Positions 1 to 11,440 of a DNA stretch of 64,000 nt are shown in pieces. Source of the DNA: Meandrina meandrites (taxonomy: Eukaryota > Cnidaria > Anthozoa > Scleractinia > Meandrinidae); assembly GCA_963693305.1 (NCBI GenBank), contig OY855906.1, positions 17,441,661-17,505,660 on the forward strand, read 5' to 3'. The notes below the pieces were generated by a model. It searched no databases, had not been told where the DNA came from, and saw only the letters and a program-made list of their open reading frames with translations. The position numbers and the translations under genes were made by a program. Position 1 is the first letter of the stretch, and each line of letters starts with the position of its first letter.

Positions 1-1073
1 CCTCGAGAAAACTAGATCGGATGGTACTCCAAACAACCTCAGTTGGGATTCTTTTAGTGCTCACTGTGAACAAACAAAATCTACTTTCACTTTCAAGCGT
101 TATTACTGAATTGTATAAACGGTAGCCGGTTCGAAATAGTGCAGACCCCAGCCATGAGCCATCGACGTTTCAAAAATGTTACTTTGAAATCGCTTTTTGA
201 GGGTTCTCTGCTCCATCATACGATCGAGGCCATCTCAGCAACATAAAGTCGACAGATGTAGTTACCTCTTTATTCTCACCAAATACAAAACTGAATTGCT
301 TAGAACTGACAAGTCGAGACAAGCCATTCTGCCCAGAATGGTGTTTCCTCGCATCATGACCTTTCATCTTTATACGTTGTTTCTAGAGCCGGATTAGCCC
401 TCACTCGAATGATCGCTCAGGGTATTTTTGTTCAATGATGTAGCCTTGGAGTGGCTGCCTGCACACGGATATCCTTCTTACGATCAGTTTGTTCACTCAA
501 CCAAAGAAAACTCGACCCTATAAGCACGTCATCATTATCATGCTATGGGATACAGCGGGCGTAAATATGGGCACTTGCACGTTCCAACCAAAAGTCTTGA
601 CCACCTATGAAATGCATAGTACGTAGTAGTCGATATAGAAATGAATTCGAAGTACGAACAACAGCCCCAATAAGGTGTATAAACTGTGCCAGCATCGGGC
701 TTGTAATCGTATATCAAATGCCGGTGAACTCAATGGCCTTGAATAAGCGCGCATGTGGCTGAGCGCTTTATAGGAAATAACGTTTACACCAGTAGATGGC
801 ATGTTCTGGGCTTGAATTTCAACCATCAACCTCTGGTCGCTTCTTGGAGCCGGTTCGATTGGGGTGAAGTGGCGGAAATTCAGGCTTATAGTCAAAAGAG
901 ATAGAATGATGGTTGTCACACTAACCTCGATAGCTGAATAGTCTTGGGAGTATGTTCTGAGGTGGTTCAACAATGGTGAGGTAGTTTATCCAGTGCAGCA
1001 CTCTCATGAATCATTGAAATAATCGCGTGTTGTGGATTGGTGGCCGTACTGACTTCACATGTCTCCTACCAGT
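1..1073. other. intergenic, no supported gene
   Basis: No splice-consistent coding block was recognised. A 122-codon open frame lies on the minus strand at 605-973, with a hydrophobic patch and no family motif I recognise. It could be a degraded gene or repeat fragment. Nothing else stands out. Confidence 0.4.
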
Positions 1074-1520
1074 CCCGGGGGGGGGGGGGGGGGGGGGTAC
1101 TCCCATATATGGGCTATATAGGTATGTGCCGCGGGATAGGGTATGGTTTTTGAGGTTCTCAGTCCTTAAATAGGGTATCACTTTTGTTCCTTTTGGCATT
1201 GTGTTCCCGGTGTGATCCTTAGATAGGGTAGCTAAATTCTATCAGCTCAAATAAACGCCCAGCTAAACGAAAACAAAATTGTCTGTTAAAACTGAACTAT
1301 CCGTCATTAAGATTTTGAAAGATTTGAGCTTTGCCGTGCGCGGTTAGCCGTTATTTGAGTCGTCACGCAATGCTTCTCCTCCCCTTGAATAGGGTGTCAA
1401 TTTTCGGGTTTGGGCCTTAGAAAGGGTATTAATTTTCGTTTTCTTTATCCTTAGATAGGGTCAGGGTTTGAGAACGTTCGCGGCACACCCCTATCCAAAA
1501 TTTAGGGGAGTACCCCCCCC
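1074..1520. mobile_element. G-run MITE, copy 1
   Basis: This is a short non-autonomous DNA element. Its left end is CCC followed by a long G run and GTACTCCC. Its right end is GGGAGTAC followed by a C run, so the ends are inverted repeats. The interior carries a repeated theme of the form ATAGGGT. A second copy near 63405-63830 is nearly colinear throughout. No clear target duplication flanks this copy, and its G run is much longer than in copy 2, probably from slippage or assembly uncertainty. Confidence 0.8.
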
Positions 1521-2464
1521 AATTCCATTCCTTTATCCTTTCGTTTTCTGGCATGATGCGGCAAATGTTTTGGCAGTCTACCCCATGCTACCCCTGAAGA
1601 ACTCTTGTTTTTCCCCAACAGACATGCACTTCTTCCACGCTATAGCCTGCCCGAGTATATCTCAGGAGTCAGTTGTTGGCTTCACTGACTGGTTTCATCT
1701 TTCCTCAGCAATTGCTGGTTTTCACTTTCACGCCACAAAAAAGTAAATCCAAAACTATTGAGTGAAAAAACTCAAGAATATTATAGGTTGTAGAAAATTG
1801 CCAGATATTGTTTGTCCAAGTCTCGAGTTTGTACGGTATTCCGTACTCGAGTTATCCGTCAAAATGTTCCACACAAATTTACAGAGCTCTGTATTGAAAC
1901 GCCATGTTGGAGCCCATGCAGTTGGGCACCAACATGGCGGCCGGAAATCAATGAAAACATCTGGAATTCACTTCTGCTATAAAAGGCAGTTATATCACTC
2001 TCGTGAACAAGTAAGCATTCACATAAACAATTCTCACAAAACTTCAACTGTTCAGATTGTTAAAAATCGTAGGATAAGGCATTATTTTGAAGCATACGTG
2101 ACAGCCTTCTGGCGGCCATCTTGATGTCGTGTGGCGTGAAATTCCCAAATTCAAAATGGTCTATCTTGAAGACGGCGGCTGCTATCGAGCTAAAAACCTT
2201 CAACAAGATATATATTAAGGATGTCTAATAGCCAGTGAAGGATAAAAACTCAGGGGTCTTGCGATTCTGGATTTTAGAATTTTGATGACGTCACGTGAAA
2301 ACCAAGAATTCTCTTCGCTACTACTCAGTACTTCGATATTTCGTTGTCCTCTTTTCCTTTGCAAGCTGCTTTTTTTAAGGTGTGCCCATATCAATACAGA
2401 GGGCCTTTCCGAACAACGTACGTTATAAAATGCGTCAACCAGCATCTTATTCTGTCATGTTCTG
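1521..2464. other. intergenic, no supported gene
   Basis: No gene is recognised. Short inverted motifs around CCATGTTGG/CCAACATGG occur near 1902-1940. A palindromic CRE-like TGACGTCA occurs near 2284-2291 inside otherwise featureless AT-rich DNA. Confidence 0.4.
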
Positions 2465-3795
2465 TTAAGGTGGAATGGTACCCTAAAATATGATGATGTT
2501 GATGAAAAAGTAACTTTTTCGAAAATATGGGATTTAAAACCACTGAACACTGATAAAAAACATTTTGGAACGATTTTGCTGAATTTGTCCCTTGATAAGT
2601 GTGAAATTCAAGAAATGTAGACAGCGGTAGAAGGTTTTTTACATAGTAACGGCGATAGCAACGGTTGTTTACAGTCAGAAAATGACCAAAAATGTAGATT
2701 AATTTTAAAATATATAAATGGTACATTGTGGAAAAGTTGTAAAGAGATGTACAAATTGATAGATTTCATAACCCTGATGAGAAACGTACCTTCAATCGCC
2801 ATCATATGCTTTTACATCTTCCTTTGAAACAGAATATTTACTCAAATTTGGGTAACTTCTCACATACTAAGGAGCTTTGTATCCCTCTAGCCCACCCCCC
2901 TCCCCCCCTCTCCCGCCCGTTCTACCCCACTGCTGGCTTATTAAATGCTAAACTCATGTGCAAGAAACTTTAAATGTATTTTTCTCAAATGTCCACTTTT
3001 GAACCGACAGACTTCACGGCAACATTTCTACTTTAAAAGGTACTTTAGTGGATTTCCTGAAAGTTGGGGAATATAAAGACCAATAGTGTCGTCGTGCAAT
3101 AAACCAAAAAAGTCACGTCATTTTTACTGGGTCACGTAAAAGGTAAAGTCTGTATATGAGCCTAGTGGCCCACCAGGCCGGAGCTTATCCCGGTTCCCGT
3201 AGCATGAAGCGACTAGGAGTATTGCTACTCCCCCCTGGACGGGATGCTAGTCCATCGCAGGGTTAACCCCAGCAGTAAATTCGCCGGTACCCATTTATAC
3301 ACCTGGGTGGAGAGAGGCACTATGAGAGTAAAGGATCTTGCCCAAGAACACAACGCAGTGCCCTGGCCAGGGCTCGAACCCGGACCGCCCGATCCGGAGT
3401 CCAGCGCACTAACAATTAGGCCACCGCGCCTCCCACGTGACACGTGACAGTACATAATTCGTCCACTGTGTTTGGTGCAAAATTGGGTAATGCTAGAATA
3501 TAACCTGAAAAAAGTACTTTCACCAAGATTTTATTGTAAAAACTTTGGTTTATTGCACAGAGCGGAGCATAAATTCAGACGATGTGTTTGTTTGAAATTG
3601 AAATCTTGTTTTCTAATAAACCTAAAGGCTACAAAAGCTTACCACAGAAAGGTGTGGATGGCTTCCATAGCAACCATTTTGGATAAAACCTTCAAAACTA
3701 AGTTTCTCTTTATGAGTGCAATCCCATGCAATTGAAGCTTCTGCACCGAATTTAAACAAATTTTTGGTCGTTTTAAGGGTACCATTCCACCTTAA
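2465..3795. mobile_element. TTAA-flanked TIR element carrying a SINE
   Basis: The left end reads TTAAGGTGGAATGGTACCCT. The right end, at about 3776-3795, is its exact reverse complement. TTAA at both tips fits a TTAA target duplication of the piggyBac/Kolobok type. Between them lie about 1.3 kb with no transposase-like frame, so the element is non-autonomous. A tRNA-derived SINE (3141-3434) is inserted inside it, so the SINE is the younger event. Confidence 0.75.
3141..3434 (-). mobile_element. tRNA-derived SINE, full copy
   Basis: On the minus strand it begins with a tRNA-like head (GGGAGGCGCGGTGGCCTAA, then GTTCGAGCC as a B-box) and continues through a conserved body to a tail ending in GACTTTACC. 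The same sequence recurs at 8747-8994 (minus) and 47014-47304 (plus). It sits inside the TTAA element at 2465-3795. Confidence 0.85.
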
Positions 3796-3884
3796 TGTTG
3801 AAGCTTTCCGGCCTCATGTCAGTAAAAAGACACAAATGAAAATTTTGTACAAGATGATATGATTACAGTATACAATGCCTTCGA

Positions 3885-4180
3885 GTATAACAGAAGTTCA
3901 TAAGCTAGAACAAGAAGCCTTGAGATATGTCTTTCGCGGGTAGGCTATTTTTACAACGGCCTTTCCACGAACCAGAAGCCAATCGCGTTGAAGCATTTGC
4001 CATTCGCGGCTTTTGATTGGCTCGCTCGCAAGTCGGGCGAGAAGCGCTTACCTTCCGGTTAGACCTGGTTTATTTGCCTAATTAGTTCTTTCATTTTAAC
4101 TGCCCTTTGAAGCGCCGCTATCGACAAACACATTCTTCGGGCTGATGGTGAAAAAGTTTACGCTTGTTTCTTCTTTATTT
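3885..4180 (-). repeat. dispersed repeat, copy 1 (minus orientation)
   Basis: The reverse complement matches 43325-43630 across about 280 bp, including the peptide-level block FFTISPK.VFVDS. In this copy the frame is interrupted soon after that block. It is a dispersed repeat of unknown class. Both copies keep stretches that read CCAATCAAAAGCCG. Confidence 0.65.
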
Positions 4181-4184
4181 CTTT

Positions 4185-4396
4185 TCATGTTTCCAGAAAC
4201 ATGCTTCCCTAATTGTTTCCTCGTTTTGCCATGCTTCCATGCCGCGCGGAAACACGAAATGTTTCTGCCGTGTAGCAGAAGCAAATTTTGCTTCTTGGAA
4301 ACAAAATTGGCGCTGGAAACAATGCTTCCCGTGTGGCAAAACTGGGAAACATTGGGGAAACATGCACGCGCTACGGGTGTTTCTGGTAACATGTAG
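4185..4396. repeat. foldback element rich in GGAAACA/TGTTTCC
   Basis: The two halves are imperfect reverse complements built from the words TGTTTCC and GGAAACA. The ends read CATGTTTCCAGAAACATG and, inverted, GTTTCTGGTAACATG. It resembles the hairpin MITEs at 29.1, 29.5 and 34.2 kb in style and sits directly beside the dispersed repeat at 3885-4180. Confidence 0.55.
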
Positions 4397-4445
4397 CCAA
4401 GAGACTGGGATTCTCGTCGTCTCGCTTAGGAATGTACATTTCTAA

Positions 4446-5164
4446 GTTTCGGAGTCTCACTTAGGGTGTTCCGAGCAAAACGCCGGTAATTCTAGCCGTC
4501 AAGGTCTCGTTTAGGGTTGCACGCGAAGAAACATAGAAAGATATGTTTTATTTTTATTGATTTGGAATCTTTTAGGGGTCAAAAAAAGGTTGAGTCACGC
4601 CCAGGTTGGTCTCCCTTAGGTATTTTATTCAAAATTCCCGACAAGCATCCTCTCGTGTTTCATAGGGGACTCCCCTATCAATGATCAGATACTTTCATTC
4701 CATTCCTCACCGAGGGCCTCCAAGGTGATTTTAGGAACAAGAGAAGATTTTGATTTACCTTTCAAGGAACTGAAGTAGGTATCGTTGGATAATTTTAAGA
4801 AAAACATAGAAATATTTCTAATGTTAACGGGAACTTGGCGGAAAAAGTTTTGGGGAAAATTTCGAATATATATCAATAGGGAATAGGGGAGAAAATGCAA
4901 AATTTTAAAGGGATTAAGGGAACATGTAGCCCCCACCCCTTGGGAACAGGTCCTCGTTCCCCCCTTACTGTTTCTTATTTCTTGGTCTTCCTCGCACAAC
5001 CCTTCTCTTTTTACATGTAAAACCTAATCCTTTCTTCATCTGTCCAGCCGCATTAACATAAGTCAATCGTCTGTATTCAGTATTCTGTATTTATTGTAAT
5101 GCCTCCTGTGATCACATATGAAAGTCCAGCCTTACTTTAGAATTTTTATGATCAGTATCACAGG
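4446..5164. other. intergenic, no supported gene
   Basis: AT-rich sequence with short runs such as TTAGGG-like words near 4446-4620. No splice-consistent coding block or recognisable repeat end was found. Confidence 0.35.
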
Positions 5165-5510
5165 AAGACACGGTGGCCTAATGGTGAGCGCGCTGCATTC
5201 TGGATCGAACGGTCTGGGTTAGAGCCCTGGCCAGGGCACTGAGCCGTGTTCTTGGGCAAGACACTTTACTCTCCTGGTGCCTTCACCCGCCGGGTTCATA
5301 AAAGGGTACCGGCGAAGTAACGGTGGGGGTAACCCTGCGATGGACTAAAAGTAACAGAAAGCTAGACGGTATTCCAAGTAATTGCCGAAAAAGTGGTAAA
5401 AGGTAAATCTGCATCGAGCCTTGTAGCCCAGTCTGCCGGAGCTTATCCCGATTTCCGTAGCATGAAGCAACTAGGATCATATCCCCCTGGACATGATGAT
5501 AGATTTCTTT
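5165..5510. repeat. two SINE fragments in opposed orientation
   Basis: 5165-5350 is the tRNA-like head and body of the SINE on the plus strand. 5398-5505 is the tail region of the same family on the opposite strand (GGTAAA, then GCCGGAGCTTATCCC, then CATGAAGC). Both are more diverged than the copies at 3.1, 8.7 and 47.0 kb. The arrangement suggests an inversion or two insertions. Confidence 0.65.
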
Positions 5511-8500
5511 ATTTGGTCTCAATGATAAAGAATTTATTCTAGACTTCAATGACCATATGATTAGCTCTCCTCTAACCCCCTTCCTCCCTCCCCGCTAATC
5601 ACAGGCATTTTAAATCAAGACCTCTTCTGAAAAGGAAAACTGTTTTTTAGAGTAATTGGCCGATCCATCCTGCCCGCTATAAACATTTACTCTGTTTACT
5701 GTGGAGAAGTGTTGTTTCTTGTTGTTTTACACACTGAATAAACGTCAAGCATTCGCTCCATATATTATCATGTTCTGCTGTCTTGCATTGATCCGATTAA
5801 AGAAATTCAATAATTCTGAAACGTCGCAAAACTGAACGGAACAATTTCAGACCAGGGACTGAACGGGTATGAAGCTAAACTCACGTCAGAAATACATGCT
5901 CTTCATTGGTGCCTTTCAAAGAAAAGTATCTTTGATAAAAAATGTAGTCGTGTTAAAATACAGCTATAAAATACAGTTACAGTTTCAGTTTTAGCTTTGA
6001 GTTTTAACTAAAAAGCTGAAGTCTGTAAAAGGATGGATCTGACTTAGGAAAAATACACAAATTATTCACAATTTAAGCAATCCCGACTCGAGCGGTGTTG
6101 TTGCATGGAAATAGAATATGAAATGTATAAAAGGTGATGGACTTGCCGTGGAAATATTGCCATGTGTTTTAATTTTAAATGGAGAGATATATAGTCATAA
6201 AAAACGCCGGATATATACTGGTCATAAAACAAACAACATATTTCCCGCCAAACGTCAGCCGCGGCGCAGATGTCACGGAAAGATTCAATCCCATCAGACT
6301 TAGCGCAGCTACATGCAGGTGAAATGTTAAGCGTCATTCAAGGAATAATACAGAAATTCTAGTGGAAAGCTCAAAGAAAAATTCCAGTAGGTGGCAGAAA
6401 AGGAAGAGAAAAGATAAAAGGTAAGATAAAAATGGTTTACGATTGCTTAAAATGACCACGATCTTCGCAAGGGGTCGCGCTGAACACAAAGAACTAAAGG
6501 CGTTTGATCGGTTGTTTTCTATGAGCGGAAGCAAAGTTTTGTGCGCTAACCAAGCTTTGCATAAATCGGAAAAACAAACCAGATTTATAGCAAACGATAT
6601 AAAATTCTTATTTAGGTACCTCAGGAAGTTGTAATTTGCTTTGATGCGGTGATGCTTTTCCCTCCATTCCGTGTCTTCAATTAATTTCACGGCTTGTTTC
6701 TGCCCCTTTCATTCTGACAAATCCCCCAAACACTGGCGCCGATGGAAATTTTTTCTCTTCTTATCGTTGAAAATTTGTCCAGTCTTAATCCTGATGCTGA
6801 ATAACCAAAGAGTTTCATTTCCATCAGTGTGTCGCTTATCGAACTCAAAACGATTCTGCAGTGAAAGACAAAACTAAAAAACTTCGTCTGGACATTTAAA
6901 ATTCGTAAAATGAGATCGAAGGCCATTTATAAAAGTCGAAAGATTATAATTTAAGAGCTGCAAACATCTGCTAGCCTAAGGGAATGACACTTTGAGTAAT
7001 CGCGGAAAAATCACCCATAAAAGGAATACTAGAACTTGTTGCTTCAGTGATTGCTACTGAATCGGGTATTCTTAAATAAAGAAATAATAAACGATAGCCT
7101 TAAAAGGGTTGTTTGTGGTCGGCTTTCAGTAATTTATTACCCCAGAGCACGTAATGTGTTTTTCGTTTTTCATTCTCAATGAATATTTACACCGCGTGCA
7201 AAATGTTTATAAATTTAATTTTGAATTGGTGTCTGATGCGGGCGTTTTTGCATATAAACAAAAATTCACGGCGTAAAACATGTTAAGGAAGAGTCTTTAC
7301 GCGACTGTAGAAGGATTCGATGGTAGCCACGTTCAAAACTTTTATTTTACTGAAAGGTAAGTTAAATAATCTTTATTTATACACGATGAAGCTTGTCTTA
7401 CTAAATCGAAATAAATTAAAGTAAAAAATTAAGATAATAGAACTTAGATATGCAATCCCTATACGAGTTTCCTAAAACTAAACGATTTTATTAAAAATGT
7501 CTGTTTTTTTTATTTGTTTGACCGGGCGTCCTTCCCAAGAAACTAAAAGTCACGGCATAAATCGAGAAAAAATAGTCTTCCTGAACCCATGTAAAATGGG
7601 TCTATCGTCTTATCACGTACAAAACGACCTTTTAAAATTTTAATATCAACTTTTCCTGTGCTATACGAACCGATTCAACAAGCGAAATAACAAACAAGCA
7701 AACAAATAACAAGTTTAGCCGTTTTAATTTTTTAGCAAGCAAATAAACCTTAAATACGCAAACGTTGTCACCCTTTAATACCCTTCGAAAGAACAATCGA
7801 TCAAACAGCAGCCAGTCTGCAGGAACAATTCCCCTAGACCCCTCCCCCGCGAAAAATAACAACTACTACACTTGATTGCCATGGCTAGTAGAATTAAAAG
7901 CTTACGAGAGCTGCTTCACTACTAATATAGGCTGCAGTTTTTATCTACAAGATCATGATATATTTTTAAACGTCACCATCGAAACCACAAAAGAAAAAAG
8001 AAACTGATTAACCGCGAAAATAGCTATTATTAAATTTTATAAAATAATGCGATTAAATGCCTCTCATTCTCTACCCCTTTTACCCGTACAGGGTAAAGAT
8101 TTTAGAGATTTCCTGAAAGGCTAAGAGAATATGGTGACACACAGGAGCCCACACTTTTACCAAAAATTCTGACCTAGGGGTACCCACTGAGGTGATAGAT
8201 TGCGCAGATTTTCAGGTTAGTTTTAACTTCCTCGATTCCAGCCACCCTTGTTCTTTCTTGGTATCTTAAAATTCCCTTGAGGTTTCCTTGAACTGAAACA
8301 AGAGAGTATGAAGTATTGATCTCTCTTGACTGAAAGCAATTTAGCACTCTGTATAAGATGACTAATATATCGGTGAAATAGTAATAGCACTTAGTAACGT
8401 TCCTAATAATAAGCATGCTAAAAATATGACTATGACATCAACGCAAATGAATGGGCACATTGTCTTGCGTCATCTGTTAAGCTTTCTTAGAAATCCTGCG

Positions 8501-8746
8501 ACGGCACCATTCAGTTGCGGTTGATTGATACTAAAAGCGGCCGACACTAGCTATTTTTGTTGTTGTTTAGAGTATTCTTAATTGCGTGGAAGTCGTACGG
8601 CACTAAAGGAGAGGCGTTAAGCGTTCGATGTTGTCAGACTTAATGCAAGTGTTAAGCTGCAAAATCCGCCACACCTTAAACCACGATCGGACCGACATCC
8701 CTAATTATCTACTAAAAAGTGATAATTTGTTAGCACTTAAGAATAA
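5511..8746. other. intergenic, no supported gene
   Basis: About 3.2 kb of AT-rich DNA. The open frames here are short, unsupported by splice sites and without recognisable motifs. No tRNA, tandem array or clear element ends were seen. Confidence 0.35.
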
Positions 8747-8994
8747 GGTAAAGTCTGTATGTGAGCCTAGGGGCCCATCAGGCCGGAGCTTATCCCGGTT
8801 TCCGTAGCATGAAGCGACTAGGAGTATTGCTACTCCCCCCTGGATGGGATGCTAGTCCATCGCAGGGTTACCCCAGCAGTAAATTCGTAAAGTATCTTGC
8901 CCAAGAACACAACGCAGTGCCCCGGCCAGGGCTCGAACCCGGACCGCCCGATCCGGAGTCCAGCGCACTAACCATTAGGCCACCGCGCCTCCCA
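8747..8994 (-). mobile_element. tRNA-derived SINE with 13-bp target duplication
   Basis: Same family as 3141-3434, minus orientation. It lacks about 45 bp of the body (the segment around CACCTGGGTGGAGAGAGG). It is flanked by CACTTAAGAATAA at 8734-8746 and again at 8995-9007, an exact 13-bp target-site duplication, as expected for LINE-mobilised SINEs. This is the clearest young insertion in the window. Confidence 0.9.
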
Positions 8995-9009
8995 CACTTA
9001 AGAATAAAA

Positions 9010-9480
9010 AGTAGTTAAAATAGTTGGCAAGTTTGATATTAGCTGTACCTTTTTAAGAATCTGATACAAATCGAGTTCTTGTAAGTTGATTTGAACCCTG
9101 TTTTTCATTCGCAGATCTTTTCAGTGAAAAGAATGCAACACTTTATTTAGCGACATAACCACAAAGCTGAACAGCAATGTGTTGTTCCTGTTAAACTGTT
9201 TATTTTAGTTGCACGACTCACTCTGTAAACAGCAACTTCCCTAGTAATATGGCTTATATGGTTAAGAACGTCATTCAGTTTCCGGGAAATGTGCGGAAAT
9301 ACGAACCGTTCAAGAATAAGCTAATATGATGTGGATACATTCTAAAAACGACCATCCTTAGTAGTTTTCACTTTAGATTAAAAACCCCTTCTGTAGGGCT
9401 AGTGAAAGACGTCAAACCCCAAACTGACAAAAACAAAAGACAATGACGTCATATTATTGGTGAAGACGTGAAACAGAAAG
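9010..9480 (+). repeat. diverged duplicated block, unit 1
   Basis: Colinear with 10620-11060: both units contain TTTGATATTAGCT, then ATCGAGTTCTTG, then a T-rich stretch, TTATATGG, TAGTTTTCAC and finally TGACGTCAT. The divergence is high, so the duplication is old or the block is under selection only at islands. It ends at a CRE-like site (9444-9451). Confidence 0.5.
9444..9451. promoter_or_regulatory. CRE-like palindrome TGACGTCA
   Basis: A perfect TGACGTCA, the CREB/ATF site. Two more perfect copies lie at 10100-10107 and 11023-11030, all within 2 kb upstream of the AFAP1-like start codon. Whether they regulate that gene is inference. Confidence 0.4.
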
Positions 9481-10099
9481 CCTGCTGTTCAGGAGAATTA
9501 GCCCACGGAGAGCCAGTGAAGCAACGAGTCCCTTTCTCAGGGTTGCTCAACTTCTCCTGCTTGGGGTGTGCTAAGAAAAAGAAGGAAACTGCACAGACCT
9601 GGAGGCAAAAATATCAAGAAAAAATAACATTTGTACAAAAAGGAGGTGGCTTAAAATTGACGTTTAACTGCAACACACATTTCGATCTCTGAAGCCGGAG
9701 AATGATCTCTTCACTCTTCCTTTCCTTTAATAATAGTAGCATACCATCGTGTAACAGAACAATAGGCTCTTTTATGTAGTTATAGTTACCTTACACAAAA
9801 CAAATAGATGGACTGCGATAACATTAAATTAACTGATTAATCTTTTGTGCGCGAAAACCGGTATGCTAATTAGTTATTGAAATATTTGTTTGGCAAAATT
9901 GTTGTTTGGCATCTCAACAACAAGGCCAAATCTCATAAAAACATTTCAGAAAGTCCCTGATAACAAAGTTGGGCAATTGCATATGTCCCCATAACAGATT
10001 AGCACTCGTGGACTTTGCAATAGTCGGCAAGGTTATCACTGTATCGGAAGTTGCTACACTGGCTAACCCTTCATTGATATCAACCGACTATGAATTTCT

Positions 10100-10107
10100 T
10101 GACGTCA
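10100..10107. promoter_or_regulatory. CRE-like palindrome TGACGTCA
   Basis: A perfect CREB/ATF-type palindrome, followed about 14 bp later by a half site (ACGTCA). It lies between the two duplicated blocks. Confidence 0.35.
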
Positions 10108-10619
10108 TATACCAGAACCTTACGTCATATTCGCTGTGAAAAGCTGATCAGTCTAACCCAACCATGAAACATAAAACCCTTTTGCTGCGGCAAGCTTTTT
10201 TTGTGCATTTGCTGGGCACCTTTGCCGGCGGTGACCCGAATTTAATGCATGCTGTCATGTCTGTCGTGTTACTGAATTAAATGAGCGCGGATAATGTTTA
10301 TGTTGATTGATTGAATTTTTGAGTGTTTAAATGACGGTCCGACGTCAGGAAACGGGTCAAAGCACTAATCAGGGGTCAATTCGACTGCCAATAATCCATG
10401 AAATGAATGTGGCACACACAAGCCTTGCAGACCTTGCTTACACAATAGTGTTTTTGAACACGCTGAAGACCTTCTGCGAAATCTAGTCATAAGTAATTGT
10501 GTGATTAGATATGCACTGTTCCAAATAGATTTGTGTAAAAAAAAAGAAAAAACTCACTTGAGCGGACGTACATACTCGTGGCGTGAACATACCAAATCAC
10601 CTTTTAGGAAACCTGCACT

Positions 10620-11060
10620 TCGCCGTACTATGAAAAATTTGATATTAGCTTTACCGGTTTGTGTAAACGATCTAGTAAATGAATCGAGTTCTTGGATATT
10701 TGATTTTAACCGTGATGTGTAGTTGCAAATCTTTTTAATAGAAGGAATGTAATACGATTACTAAACAAAATTCCGCAAAGAAAGACATTAATGCGTAATT
10801 CCTGTTTATTTGTTTATCTTGTTCCTCCTTCACTGTTTATAAACAGTAGCATCCCTTATATGGCTGCCAAAATTTACAAGGGCGTCTTTATCATCACGTT
10901 TTCATTTACATAATTGCCACTTCCCGCTTGCTTCTGAGTAGTTTTCACACGCAATAAAAAGGGAAACATCCCTGGGAAACGCCGAATTCACTGCAGTGAA
11001 CGTCTGTCACGTTAAGTGACAGTGACGTCATGTTCTCTGTGGCGTGACACTTATCTCCTC
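10620..11060 (+). repeat. diverged duplicated block, unit 2
   Basis: Second unit of the duplication described at 9010-9480. It ends with TGACGTCA and a nearby AGACGTCA half-palindrome, 350-390 bp upstream of the AFAP1-like start codon, so this unit may contain its promoter. Confidence 0.5.
11023..11030. promoter_or_regulatory. CRE-like palindrome TGACGTCA
   Basis: A perfect CREB/ATF-type site 380 bp upstream of the AFAP1-like ATG. It occupies the same relative position in duplicated unit 2 as 9444-9451 does in unit 1. Confidence 0.45.
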
Positions 11061-11409
11061 AGACGTCATTGATGGCCAATCATTTTGGACAGAACATAAT
11101 AAAAGCCCTCAAGAATGTCGCCCATTCTCTCAGGGGTTAATTAATGGCGCAAGTAACACCCCTGCTGTAAATCACTCGAAAGACAATCTTGAAAGTCTGC
11201 TCTACCTGGTTGATTCGTCTGATCCGATATTATGCTGAATGAATTGTGCTCGTAAATTAGATTCTCGGATTTGCGTAGCAAGGTAAATTCGATGCAAACG
11301 TCAATATTGTTACATCGGTAGCGGTGAGCGCGATTTATAAGCTTAGTGTTGTTTGAAATCAGCCATCCCTGAAGCGACTGCCCTCAAAAGAATAAAAGAG
11401 TTTGGAGTT

Positions 11410-11440
11410 ATGGCTGAACTATCTGCGGATGTACTTGTTG
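11410..11440 (+). CDS. AFAP1-like exon 1 (start codon)
   Basis: Encodes MAELSADVLV and the first base of the next codon, then a consensus donor GTAAGT. The start was chosen because the peptide runs in frame into exon 2 and the joined helix resembles the AFAP1 amino terminus. Confidence 0.75.

Noticed and set aside
605..973. A 122-codon minus-strand frame with a hydrophobic patch
   Set aside because: No recognisable family, no splice context and no neighbouring exon in phase. Kept only as a note.
9468..9692. A 74-codon frame with a Cys/Lys-rich patch (SCLGCAKKKKE) suggestive of lipid anchoring
   Set aside because: No acceptor or donor linking it to other exons and no family match. It could be revisited with RNA data.
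10164..10280. A 38-codon frame starting with a signal-peptide-like sequence
   Set aside because: Too short, with no mature region and no donor site. Probably chance.
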